Notes under the pieces: model-generated
What the model was told of the DNA's origin: nothing
The model's database searches: none
Seen by the model: only the letters and a program-made list of their open reading frames with translations
Shown: positions 53,216 through 64,000 of the stretch, one piece after another
Layout of the letters: each line of letters begins with the position of its first letter
Position numbering within the stretch: the stretch's first letter is position 1
Source of the DNA: Durusdinium trenchii
Lineage: Eukaryota; Sar; Dinophyceae; Suessiales; Symbiodiniaceae
NCBI GenBank assembly: GCA_963970005.1
Contig: CAXAMN010005335.1
Span: 952,882 to 1,016,881 of the forward strand
Length of the DNA: 64,000 nt
Reading direction: 5' to 3'
Made by a program: the position numbers and the translations under genes

Positions 53216-54410
53216 TACATCTCCAGTCTCACCGTGTGGGCCACCTTCTCCACACCCGTCGCCAAGGCACTTCACATCGGAGGCCACCTTCTCCACACGC
53301 TTTTGATGCTCTGCACCAGCATTTCCTTGGCTTCTGGGGAGCAACGTCCCGACATAGATCAAGTATCATCCTTACTTGGTACATTGGGCACGCGTTATGG
53401 ATTTGAGAATGTCGTGAGTGCGAATCAACTTTTCTGAAAGGCATAAGTCCTTAATGGTGTTTTTACCAAAGAACAAGTTTTACAGTTTTACAACAGCGGC
53501 ATAAAATGAAAAAAAAAAAACAACAACACATACAAATATGCAATCAATCATCTGAAGTGACCAAGTTGTCTACAAAATGCAATTGTCACAATTAATACAC
53601 CTAAGAAGTTTGTCTCCACCTCTTTAGTATATTCTCGGGAACTTTGACTTTTACATCCTCATATGTGTAATATAAATATATACATATATACATTATATAC
53701 ACACAAAGAACTTAACATTGGAAACACCAGCTTTTTACAAATTGCACTTTCCTCTCCTACCTCACAGTGTGTTTCAGCAAGGTTGGAGCATTGTCTGACA
53801 CATGTTGGCACTTTATACGGTACAAGACATCTTCATTTTATAGAGCAACCAGCAACCAGTAAGTGATAGTGTGTGGTGGTAAGTGGGGTGATCAGGTAAA
53901 TGCATATAATGACAGGTCAATGACCTCATTTTACTGGAGTTGGTCATACAAACAACACTACTCAAGGAGGAAACATAAACAGGTGTTGCTGAGTCTTCGG
54001 ACTTGTAGTAGGGTACATATATGAATACAATTACATACAACATACTGTACATCAATATACGATATCTTGGGACAGTGGATTGATGATGGTTCAGTTGCAG
54101 GCCTTGCCCCCAAAAAAGTTATACATGATTGCTTCCTGAAGCGGGTCCTGTTACAGGTCAACAAAAAAAGGACAGACCCTCAGCTTCGCTGTCACTTTCG
54201 CTCCCGAAACGCTCCAGGCTTCCGACGCGAAACGCTCAACGCGCCCGAAACGCACAACGCTCCACTCGGCCGAAGGCACTTGAGACACTCGGGAGCGGGG
54301 CCCTTCGGCTCCCGCGGGACCATTCCACGACGAAGATCGCCAGCGAGATGGGCAGGAAAAAGATCGCCTGCCCCAGCGAATGCGGCGCAGCGAAGCGAAG
54401 CGACGATCGG
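53216..54410. other. No gene assigned
   Basis: A poly-A run (53506-53520) is followed by AT-rich sequence. The GC-rich stretch 54180-54410 has repeated CGAAACGC words and is open on both strands. Its minus strand contains a hydrophobic segment GQAIFFLPISLAIFVVEWSR that could be a membrane-spanning exon, but I have no support beyond that. Confidence 0.35.
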
Positions 54411-54510
54411 AAGGCATCGCTGCTACGTGAAGAACAAAAGGGCATTGTAGATGCTAGTAGATACTACTATATAGTATACTATAGAAGCTACTATAGTAAC
54501 ATGAGAGTTC
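54411..54510. repeat. GCTACTAG repeat, AT-rich variant
   Basis: Contains GGCATCGCTGCTACGTGAAG, AAAGGGCATTGTAGATGCTAG and ACTACTATATAGTATACTAT followed by GAAGCTACTATAGTAAC. It resembles the variant at 1616-1760. Confidence 0.65.
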
Positions 54511-56828
54511 GAGTCATTCGGCGGTCAAACCGGGTCATGCAGGTCTGATATGGTGTGTGGGAGGGAGGCTCTTCTACGTGGAAAATCGAAGTTTGAGGTT
54601 GGGCGGTTCCAAAGGTTGAAGTTGATTTTGGTGTGGGGGGGGAGGGCTGTCTTTGGTTCCGCCGTAGTATCTTGAAGGGTGTGTCATTTGGTCACTGGCG
54701 TTACTGCGTTCATCCACTTTCAGATCAGTCCGGCCGAAGTCTGAGCCACTTCGTTCACCCCTCCTGGACGATGACATAGACCTGGTCATGAAACAATAGC
54801 CGACCCAGATCCTCAGTCGCGAGACCCCCCCCAAAAAGGTCACGTCACCGTCGGCAATGGCTGGATAGGATTACACTTCGAACACCCCAAATGGTGCTGT
54901 TGCCTGAAAATGATCTTTCATGATGGTGCCAGGCATTGCAAATGACTGGGCTGCACACTGATGCCAAGTTCGACTACATCGCTCCCTTACCATCAGAACC
55001 GCAATCGGATCGGGCAACCCACTTAGGCTTGGTGCCTCTGTTCAATTTGATCCACTGCGGAGTCAAACGACGGACTAACAAAACCACACATCTTTGATCA
55101 TCTTTGTAAGGCCTAGACATGTCTTGGCCCTAGCCTTCCAAAACCCTTAAGCCCGAAAGCTTGGACCAAATATTTGGGTTCTCTAGTCCAATTGTCAAAG
55201 CACTTCAGAAAGCACTTCGGAGGAAACGCACCCTCAACTCACTCCTGTCAACGTCTGATTCTCTTCTGTCAACCTCCGGAGGATCTGATTCTCCCTCAGT
55301 CCAAGGAGCTGAAAGCAAGAAGCCCAGGCCCATGGTGATGGCCTCCATCCCACGAGGTGGCGCCGCTTCGCATCGAAACCCGGAGTGGAGAAATGCGGGA
55401 ATGAAGTGTCTGCGATGCAGATCTTTTGAAGCAAAAAACAGGTGGATTGGTGGATTGGGAATGGACACCCCCGCAACAAAAGCGTGAGAGTGAGATTTGT
55501 GTTGGCATGTGGTGAGAAAACAACAGCAAAGACGACGTCCCACATCCAAGCCTTTGGTTTGGCTTGATTGGCCGCGATCTGTCCCGAGGAATTTCTGAAA
55601 ATAGCTGCAAAGGACCGACACAAACCGGGTGGGAGACAGCACGACGACCAAACAAGGGTATATAATACCATCTATGGTTCTTGTCGGGGTTTGCTCCCCT
55701 CAGTCCATAGAGTTGCCACACTATAGACCTTCAGGAAGGTGCATTTTGGACCTTTCAACCATGATCCAACAATTCATCGTCAAGGTAACTATTGGATCAC
55801 ACTGTCATAGATCTGAAAAAAGAAACACTATGGATTATGAGGAACTATGAATAATCAAACATCTATTGGATCATAGTGTCATTGTTCAATAAGATGTCTG
55901 ATTTCTTCACCCCGCTAATCACTCACTTCTCTGCCGCAGCAAACGTCCAGTCACCCAGTGTCACCCAGTCATGCGTGCGTCAGCCGCCCCGGGCGCCGCA
56001 GAGCGCCACGGCACAAGACTCTTTTGGCCGCCCCAAATACTGGCCAAATCATCGACGATTTCAAGATCGGATGCTACCAGGCGGAAACGGCGGAAATGAC
56101 CTTCTGTTTCCACATTGAGTCGTAGATTAAAACATCATGTGAGATTCCTCCTTGATTCTCACGTCACGTTGCATCCTTGTTCAGCTGGATCCCTTTATAT
56201 AATCCCTTTTGGACCCTAGAATGTGCATCTGGGATGTTATAAAAACCCCGTTGAAGGTGCAGAGACCCAAGACGAATCTCTTCATAAGGAATCGGCAGGA
56301 CTGCAGCATGAGGGGTCTACATGGACTTTATGAGGCAGTTGCCACATGAGCCAGCAATGAGCGAGCATGAGGAAAAGGGTCTTTTGAGCCAGGATTCAGG
56401 AGAGGCAAGCAATTACTATTGTGACCAGGAAACTTGTGCGTTAATCATAATAGTTGAGCAAGGGCAAAATCATATTCAGGAGACAGGTAGACTAGACCAA
56501 GTTCAATACGGTAAACGGATAATAGAAGAAACAAACTCGTATTGCATCATATTGCACTTCCAAGGTCTTTTCAAAGCGGTCCGCATCTTGACTTGTGTTG
56601 TGCCTACACAACCCTGATTGAACACAAAACACCGTTGATGCAGTGGGGGGGTCTTGACCTGAGTCCTTCTCACCAGTCCTGACCTGGTAGCATCACATCC
56701 CATGGCCACAAGGCCCGAGCTTTCACGGAAAGCATCGCTTTCTCCCCTACCGGGCCCATGGCGGCACCACCCCTGTCCAAGCGCAGGCGTGGAAATGGGA
56801 ACATGAGAAATGTCACCAGTGTCTGGTG
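54511..56828. other. No gene assigned
   Basis: The minus-strand frame 55205-55651 (148 codons) and the plus-strand frame 55161-55487 (108 codons, with CLRCRSFEAKNRWIGGLGMD) are mutually overlapping. A short duplication TCTGATTCT/CTGTCAAC lies at 55245-55285. I cannot assign the strand. Confidence 0.3.
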
Positions 56829-56872
56829 CCCCAGGGCTCCAACCACATCCTCAGAAAGTTATTAGACCCCCC
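56829..56872 (+). repeat. CCCTAGGG element, half copy F
   Basis: CCCCAGGGCTCCAACCACATC then CTCAGAAAGTTATTAGACCCC matches the left half of copy E with mutations in the terminal palindrome. The right half is absent. Confidence 0.6.
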
Positions 56873-58689
56873 TGGTCCAAGAAAACACACACACTGAGCG
56901 GCACTTCGAGTACAAACTCAGGGATGTGCATTCATTCTATAATATAAGACTTGTTTGTATCCCATTGATTCTATAAGAAGACTTGTTTTTATCCCATTGA
57001 TTTTAGAAGTGGAGAAAGCCGACAGAAGAGGTTTGATTGAAATACGACATCCAAGGATCTTACATGTCTTCTGCGTCTAGTCTTGCCAGATGTGATCATT
57101 CAGTACTATTACTAGGATGACTTAACACCCTTCTTTGATTCTCCCACGCTGTTTTCAAAAATATGTTCAACCTCACAACACAAACACATGCGGGACGACG
57201 CAAAACTACTGAGAATCCTCCAAAATTTGACCACAAAACGACCTCCAGCTAGCCCCCTGCAACCGGACCATAGATAGTGAAAATGGACCCCTGTAAGACT
57301 ATTCCATCTACCACCCAGTGGTTTTCAGGATGCATGTTTATCTGCAGGAGGATACATAACTACAGTTATCAAAACATGACTTCAAAGAGCCATAACAGAA
57401 GTATGGCCATAACTTCAAAGAGCCATATAAGTTATATACCAAGCCATACAGAACAGAAGTACGACCATCCCACACAAGATGCAAATATCCATTCAAGATG
57501 CCAATGGTCATTTGCTTATTGGGTCGTGATTGGAGTTTCTAGTAGCAATCGTTTGTTTTGTTGATCACATGCGCTTATTGTATCCTTTCCATGTACTCAG
57601 AGTTGTATTTGATGAATCTGGGCGAGACTCAAAAAACACAACAAAAGCATACACCTAGACCTTTCTCATACCAGACATTTCTGGACGACCCCTATTCCAC
57701 CACTCTTTCTGTTTGTGTCTCAAATTACATTTCAGGGCGAGCTGATTTAACACCACGAAGCTCCAGCCTTGCCCACCTAGGCATGCTTCGCTTCATGCCA
57801 GGACTGCGCCACCTGGTCATTCGGTCAAAGCGGAACATTGGGACCAGTGGTCCGGAAACGAGGAAGTTGCATCCCCGAAATCATCTTGAAACCTGATGAA
57901 TCAACTGGTTTGAGAAATTCAGGAAAGTTCATCCTGAAATCAACAGGTCTGGGAGTCTGTCTCTTGCAGTTCTGATCTTTGGCGGAGCAATCCGCATGAA
58001 TGACTGATCCAGTCGAACAGGGTCGAACAGGGTCGGGCTTGGACGACGGGTTTTGCTTTCCTTTTTTTCTTGCCATGATGCGGTCGTTGTTGAGCATCCT
58101 GTCCGACTCTGGTGGAGAGACATCTGACTGTTGGACTCTTGTTTGCTCGTATTGAGCCGCTGCTCTGGTGGCGGCTCTGTCATTCCAAGCGGTGCAACCT
58201 TGATATTGACTCCACCAACAACCGGTGGTTGGGAGATGACGTCGATGCGAGCAGAGGTTTCGCTTCGTCCCGGAGGTCCTTCTCTCTCTTTCTCCTCACC
58301 GAATCACCTAGTGGGTCACGAAGAAACCCAGTCCGGACACTCCAAGGCTGACGCGGGGTTCAGGGTTCCAAGATGTTTCCGATGTTTCCCACCTTGGCAT
58401 CCACCACAAGGGGCACTTTGAACTGATAGTCATCCAAGAACGGATGCTCCATAATCCGCCTTCGGTGTTTGCAACGGTGTGGAGAGGTGGTCAAGTTACG
58501 CGTCTCGCGGCCTCGCCTCTTCTCCAATAGCCCATTGTCAAAACAACAACTCCATATAGTATACTAGATGTTTCTAGCGGAGTTGGTAGTCTTCCAAGGA
58601 AACATGATTATCTAACATGTCAATTAATTTCCATGACTGTTAGAATCTAGAATTATGTTGACCAATGGCAGCCATACACGACCAACCAT
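56873..58689. other. No gene recognised
   Basis: Near-duplicate sentences occur at 56941-56965 and 56972-56999 (GACTTGTTTxTATCCCATTGAT). Similar short duplications lie at 57380-57430 (TTCAAAGAGCCATA twice). Open frames are short or overlapping. Confidence 0.4.
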
Positions 58690-59095
58690 CAAATAGTTTT
58701 CTTTTTTTTAAGCAAAACAAAAGCAAATGAAAATGCAAAAGCAGCGCAAGTTGCTTTGTTGTTGCATTTGTTTTGCCTTTTTTTTTTTTTTCGCTTTTTT
58801 CCTGGTATACCACTTCTGCACTTATGAGAACCTTTACCCGTCAGCAATATTTGCTGTACGCTCCTAGGAAAAAAGCGAAAAAATGCGAACATAAAGCAAA
58901 CAAAAATGTGAAACAGAAAGCGAAACACATGCGAAAATAAAGCGAACAACAAGTGAAAAAAGCGACAAAGACGTACAGCTACATGTTTTTGCGTTTTTGT
59001 TTGCTTTGCCTTTTGCTTTTTGTTTGCTTTGTTTTTGCTTTATACAATTTTATAAAGTTATTTTGGCTCCTGGTATCTATGGCTGGCGCGGCCGA
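58690..59095 (-). repeat. Dispersed AAC/GCAAAC-rich repeat, copy 2
   Basis: Reverse-oriented counterpart of 640-985. Shared blocks are ACTTCTGCACTTATGAGAAC, TTTACCCGTCAG, GTACGCTCCTAGG, TACAGCTACATGTTTTTGCG and GGTATCTATGGCTGGCG. Poly-T and GCAAAAC runs fill the gaps. The Leu/Phe-rich and Lys/Asn-rich translations mirror those of copy 1. Confidence 0.65.
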
Positions 59096-62000
59096 CATAA
59101 ATCTAGAATGTTTGACAATCACATCTGATGGAGCATTTCTCTGGCCCTGTTCACGGATTTGTTCGGCTCCCCTCAGCTGTTAGAGATCCCCGCGTTTTTC
59201 ATCGCTTGAATTGTAAAAAAAGAGTCCGTCGATTTAAATCAATCACACGTTTGGCAGGTTTGGCTAAAGATGTTGAACACATGCAACCTGGACTCAAAGA
59301 GAAACCGGGTTCAGGCTTCTAATTACTTAGGTTCTAGCATCTCTTCTTCTACGTCCTTGACAAAGGAACCTGGTTGTAAGAATTTGCTAAACTGCCGCTT
59401 GACCTCACCAAGCGTCCAACACCACATCAGTCTGTTTCACCAGTCATTCTGCTAAGCCCCTTCGGGTCAGTGATCTGCGTGCTCACTTCCAAGGCCCCAG
59501 CTTCACAGCGCTGAGTGCCTGCTCCGCGTGCTCCTCAGTACATCACACAAATGACTCGTATGTGGTTGACAAACATGCGATTGAATGCACGAATCCCGCC
59601 AATTTTAGGGATCAAGGAGGTCATCTCACCTTGCGAAGTTGGCAGTTGCAGGTTCCTTTAGGAGCAAGGATCTTTTGCAAAGAGGGGGGTTTGTCAAAGG
59701 TGCGGCTAATCCTCTCGAAACTGCTATCATACTAGATGATTCCATGACCACCAATACTGGATGATTCTAAGTACAGGCACCGATTTACTAAACCTAGTGA
59801 GATGTTTGTGTCATCACTATGAGACTATATGAGATTATGATCATTACTGTCTAGCGGAATGGGGGCAACCCGGGTTGAAGGCCTTCTCCTTTGAATACCC
59901 CCCTACCAACATCTGACAACAGGCTTCGCCTTCATCAACGGCTTCGCCGTGCCCGCGTCAAGTCCGGCTGAGTGATTTCATCCGCAGCTGCACGTGTCCG
60001 GTGTCCATTTGAAGTCAAGAGCTTAATTGCAACCTGGCAGAAAAGACCTAAAGTATCCTAAAGTGATGGAGCAGAACCACCCTGGTTGTATTCCATTCAG
60101 CAGCTACAGAAAAACAATAACAAAAAAACACGTGTTTTTTTTTTTTGGTTGGACACATCCTAAGCAGGTAAGTCGGCAACTCCAAAAACATATCCATTCT
60201 TCTTGGGGGGGATGTTCCACCAGCATCTCTCATTTGTGTTGGGGAAGGCGCGCCCTCCGACCTGCATGGTCCACACAGTGCACGCGGTCCTCAGGCCCTT
60301 CAAAAATCAACTCGTCATGAACCTGGACTCCGGTCGCGGATGCGAACCAGAATATGAGTTACATGGAGGAACCAAGTCTGATATGCCGGATCAAAACAGG
60401 GTGACTGTGGTTGACCACCACCAATGAACAAAGCAATAAGAGGGAGGTCAACCTACCAGGGTTTGGAGGTGTTGATCCACTTCCATATTATAGGCCTTCA
60501 GCCTTCAGGGCAAAAGGCCAGATCTGGTACAAAGCAAGACCCGAAAAACGTCCCGTCACAATTGAAGAACAAGGCCACCAACCTGTTGCGCCACCACGAA
60601 CCTCCAGGTGACATCTGGGGACATCTGAGGGAAACGGAATCCCGTTTGGGTGGAAACTCTGAGTCTAAAAAGAGTTGCACCCTGGAAGACTAACATTGAA
60701 CCTGAAAACCCCTGGTTGGTAGAGGAAAATAATCTTCCATGGGACCATTGTCAGGGTCTATGTTAGTTTTCGGGAGTGTAGAACTTGAAAACCGGGATCT
60801 TCAGTCCCACCAAAAATGGCCTGCTCATGGAAATAGGGTGCCAGGGCGGGCGAGGGATTGGACCTCAAAAATGTCTATATACCAAGGGCAAACCATAAAC
60901 TCCTTGACATATACAGTTGATGTGCTCTAGCAAGGCTGCTTTAGGTTTAGGGTATCATAGGGTATCTATTCCTGGCCTCCAAAAAGAGGCGAAGATATGG
61001 GTCCCCAAAAACCCACCCTCCTTTTTGGGGTCCCCCAAAGCCCTGGGCACCTGACGCCAAGCCCTGCCCAGGGGCGCTGCAACCACGACCTCGTGGTCAC
61101 AGCTCCTTCCCGTCTCTGGAGCCTGAAGCACCATGACATAGCCCAAGCTTCGCAGCTCTTCGTCGTTCTCCGCCTGGGGGTTCCGGTCCCCGGTCGAAAA
61201 AGAACCGATGAACAGCTGACGAACGTGAACACGAACAGCTGTTGGGCTGGATATGATTTAAATCGCACTGTTTTATCCCGAGATCTATATCTATGTAGCA
61301 CACCGTGTGATGTCAATGTTCATGTGCACTAGAAGGCTTGGCTGAGATCTTAAAGCAGAACAAACCAACCTGCTGCAAAACTCAAACCGTGTTCAATTGG
61401 TCGCGTGTTCCTGCTGTTGGTCAATCGGTGAACTGATTTGCTGATGACTTGGAAACTACTTGGTGACGCCTTAGTATGTAGATCCCTCTTTTCAGTCTTG
61501 AACTTCATCGTGAAACACAGTTCTTAGCCTTGGTTACTGAAGCAACGTTGCAGGAATTGTGGATCTTCTATGATCGTATTATGTGGAAAATGATCGACCG
61601 AGGCAAAAATGCTTCTCTGCAAACGGGGGGGAAGGCAGTGGTCCTGTGCGAAACACACGGCACTCTTTCACAGCAACTGGTGGTTTCTTCTCGTTGAGGA
61701 GGTGAAGGGTGGCCGAAACCAGTCATGAAGTAGCGGTAGGAACGTCTGTTTTTTCGTCCGAAAAAGGGACGCAAAAACGATGGCAATGGAGCCTCATATA
61801 GCCTTCCCGGCATTTTTTTCTATCTCACAACATGATTAATTCTTGTTCTATGTTCTCTGAACGTCGCACAAAAACCCACGGAAGTCGAGTTCTCCTACCG
61901 GTGGGGCTCGGGATTTGGGGGAGACCCTCCCATCCCTCAGGCGCCATGGCCACCAGGCGCCTTCACCATGGCCTCAGCCACCAGGTCTGCGGAGCCGCCT

Positions 62001-62264
62001 TGCACCTGGGGGAAAACCACGCAAGGAAAGCAGGAAGATTGTCTCACGGCAATCCAAAAAAGATGAAATTTAAAGTTTGATGCCTAGGCAGGGTACTGTC
62101 ACCAACTTTTGTCACAATCAGGTGACTCGAAAAGAGCTAATCCACGTAATCCATGCTAATCCGCAATTTGTGGCCCCGTGCGACCGGGTCACATCAGGTT
62201 CCTGCTTACAAGACTTTTACATCAAACATCATCAACCAATCCAATTACAGTATGGAAGCAGCAG
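59096..62264. other. No gene assigned
   Basis: The minus-strand frame 60955-61146 (contains RSCDHEVVVAAPLGRAWRQV) looks protein-like, but two other frames overlap it. A hairpin CCCCAAAAA/TTTTTGGGG lies at 61005-61033. A poly-T run lies near 60136-60146. Nothing else recognised. Confidence 0.33.
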
Positions 62265-62299
62265 CAACACATAAGCAGCAGCAGCAGCACACAAGCATT

Positions 62300-62331
<32 letters not shown>

Positions 62332-62525
62332 CGGACAAACTGCACTGAAACAGCAAAGAAACAACACAGAAGCAGCACAAAAAACAGCAAACAAACAGCG
62401 CAGCAGTAGCACACAAACAGAACAAACCGCACAGAAGCAGCACACAAACAACACACAACAAGCAGCAAACAAGAGGCGGCAGCAGCAGCAACCAAGCAGC
62501 AGCAACAGAAGCAGCAGCCAAGTAG
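62265..62525 (+). repeat. CAG/ACA-rich low-complexity tract
   Basis: About 260 bp built mainly of CAG with interspersed ACA, AAC and AGC. The plus frame is Gln/Ser/Thr/Asn-rich and the minus frames are Cys/Leu/Val-rich and open by composition alone. The frames over it (plus 62153-62836 and three minus frames) are therefore not gene evidence. Confidence 0.8.
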
Positions 62526-63324
62526 TAGCAGCAACCAATAGTTTCTTGCCTACGCGCTGCTTCTGCGAGTGCCTACGCCGGGCCTACGCAAGAATAGGAC
62601 TGTTGTTGGGAACCAAACAGCCCACACAGTCTGTTCCACAATTCTACGCAGCAACTATGCTGTCAGGAAGAGCAGGTGCTGGTCCAAATGCAGTACTAGC
62701 AATCATATTGCATCACATGTGCTCATTCCAAGGATATCATTGTCGGGAGTTCCTTTGTCGTTTTACAGGACGAAGTGCATGTCTTCAGTCAGTCAATATG
62801 GCCAAGACTACTCTTTTCGATGGAGTGCCAAGTTAAACAACTACAAACAAAAATTGTGACCCTTGAGCAACATTTAAAGAAGTCTGAGCAAAAGACTTAC
62901 GTTTTTATGAAAAATGTGCCTACGCAAAACTGCCCACGCAAGTCTTTCAATGCCCACCTAAAATGCTTACACGACACCTACGCCCCAAGCAGAACAGCCT
63001 CCGCAACTGCTTAGCAGTTCCCTATTTATTTGTATAGACCTAATCATTTGCAAAAAGAACGTGGCTCGAAGGGGGTGGCAAAAGCTGACGTCCAAGCGGA
63101 TAATATATCATGGAGAGAGAGAGAGAGAAAAAGAAGAGAGGCACCATCTGTGACGATTTCCAACTCCAAAAGGTTCATAGATGCTGCGCCGTCATCCAAG
63201 TTTCGATCTCCAACCTTCGTCATCTAAGATCCCAAAACCTGTGGATTCCACTCTGCGCATCTCTGGAACTCCAGACCCAGAACTTCCTCACACTGCGCTA
63301 GGGCAGTAACAACAACATTAAGAC
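62526..63324. other. No gene recognised
   Basis: A GAGAGAGAGAGA run lies near 63115-63127. Short open frames have no recognisable content. Confidence 0.45.
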
Positions 63325-63356
63325 CAGTAACAACAACAACAACAACAACAACAAGG
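63325..63356 (+). repeat. (AAC)n microsatellite
   Basis: About ten AAC units, flanked by further AAC words from 63307. Confidence 0.9.
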
Positions 63357-63359
63357 TAC

Positions 63360-63563
63360 AAACAAAAACTGCAGCCCCATTACGACATATCTTGTTCCTT
63401 TGTCTCTACAAGGGGGTGGAAACAAAATCTGCAGCCCCGTCGTTGTTTTGTGCCCCCCCCCAAACAACCAGCCTTTTACCAGTAGTGGTAGTGCTTGTAC
63501 TAGTGCTAGTACTAGTGGTACTAGTACTAGTAGTAGTTGTAGTCGGAGTCGTAGTCGTAGTCC

Positions 63564-63596
<33 letters not shown>

Positions 63597-63870
63597 GAGT
63601 AGGAGTAGCAGTGGTAGAAGTAGCAGTAGCCTAGTAAATAATACTAGTGGTAGTAGTAGTAGTAGTAGAAGTAGGGATAGTAATGATAATAACCGGTCAA
63701 CTAAGCCTCTATAAAACTTCTACTTAGAACCTGTACCACATCCTAGAGAGAAAAACTGCAGCAGCGTTGTTGTTTTTTGGACCCCTCCCCCTCAAAAGGT
63801 GTTGTTGTCACTACCCCCTCCTAGAAACAAAGACTGCGGCCCCGTTGTTGTTTGTTTGGACGCCCCCTCC
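63360..63870 (+). repeat. Four GCAGCCCC-GTTGTTGTTT units
   Basis: The unit (A)AACAAAxxCTGCxGCCCC followed by GTTGTTGTTTTxTTGGACC and CCCCTCC occurs at about 63361-63390 (diverged second half), 63418-63470, 63750-63793 and 63824-63870. The (AGT)n block sits between the second and third units. The spacing is irregular, so the units were probably dispersed by local duplication. Confidence 0.7.
63484..63672 (+). repeat. (AGT)n imperfect microsatellite
   Basis: About 190 bp of AGT/GTAGT units with single-base variants (GTAGTCGGAGTCG and CTAGTACTAGTGG). All forward frames are open: Ser-rich in one and Val/Leu-rich in another. Confidence 0.88.
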
Positions 63871-64000
63871 AGAACAACACCTCAAAAACCATAAATGGAC
63901 CAGCCCAGACTTCAGTGAAACAAGTCCAAGTAGTCCACCTACTTGCGAAACCAACATTCGCTCAAACCTTCAACATCCTTCAACCGTATCCCTAACCTTG

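Noticed and set aside
61005-61050. GPQKPTLLFGVP in a plus-strand frame, resembling the NQKPTLLFG motif of the large gene
   Set aside because: The bases form a simple hairpin (CCCCAAAAA...TTTTTGGGG), no neighbouring motif or splice signal of the module is present, and the competing minus frame is equally protein-like. Treated as coincidence.
62222-62538. Three overlapping minus-strand ORFs rich in Cys, Leu and Val
   Set aside because: They are translations of a CAG/ACA tract in three frames. Composition alone keeps them open.
1-64000. Dinoflagellate spliced-leader sequence, tRNA, rRNA and snRNA genes
   Set aside because: I scanned by eye for the spliced-leader core ending in TTTTGGCTCAAG and for tRNA-like arms and saw none. 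A covariance-model search could still find small RNAs.

Overview
ORGANISM. This is eukaryotic nuclear DNA, most likely from a dinoflagellate of the Symbiodiniaceae (Symbiodinium and relatives). The evidence is: exons of 60-200 bp separated by AT-rich introns full of TATATA runs; a mix of GT and GC splice donors, several reading GCAAGT; a dispersed GCTACTAG-type repeat that translates as 'LLGAPGxxT', which I know from predicted proteins of these algae; and a large protein family I recognise from the same genomes. The assignment rests on memory of these families, because no search was possible. There is one 10-base assembly gap (6768-6777). I see no rRNA, tRNA, CRISPR array, prokaryotic operon or spliced-leader gene.

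LAYOUT. (1) 1-16.6 kb is a gene-poor, repeat-rich left flank. It has foldback elements, a degenerate AGGACA tract, copies of the GCTACTAG repeat and a few weak single-exon candidates. (2) 16.6-39.9 kb is one very large plus-strand gene. I can follow about 50 exon-like segments (about 8.5 kb, roughly 2,800 codons). Many predicted introns join neighbouring segments in matching phase with no stop codon. (3) 39.9-64 kb is a second gene-poor flank. It holds a small inverted-repeat element family with CCCTAGGG ends, more GCTACTAG repeats, an inverted copy of a repeat also found near base 800, and low-complexity CAG, AAC and AGT tracts at the right end.

THE LARGE GENE. From 5' to 3' it encodes: an unrecognised N-terminal part; an acidic exon (20.1 kb) and a basic RGG/lysine exon (21.3 kb); small Cys-containing exons; a module (24.8-27.1 kb) with four motifs in the order and relative position expected of a divergent C5-cytosine DNA methyltransferase (DAFAGEAEITRAF, GGPPCGSW, EQPSGS, NQKPTLLFG); a long Ala/Pro/Ser-rich exon (29.9-31.1 kb); a DEWISCAGQWKSS domain followed by Asp-rich and Lys-rich runs (31.7-33.2 kb); a coiled-coil-like stretch; and a C-terminal module (36.3-39.6 kb) that resembles a transposase of the KDZ (Kyakuja-Dileera-Zisupton) type, with IPIGLYGD, EIRGDW, CPLC, WCLMHTLHLG, PKVH and FQDED motifs.

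HOW IT MAY WORK. My inference is a giant, intron-rich, dinoflagellate-specific mobile-element-like gene that joins a DNA-methyltransferase-like module to a transposase-like module. Fungal KDZ elements travel with a DNA-modifying enzyme of another type (TET/JBP), so a similar pairing here would be a parallel solution. No terminal repeats or target-site duplication were found for the large unit, so its mobility is unproven.
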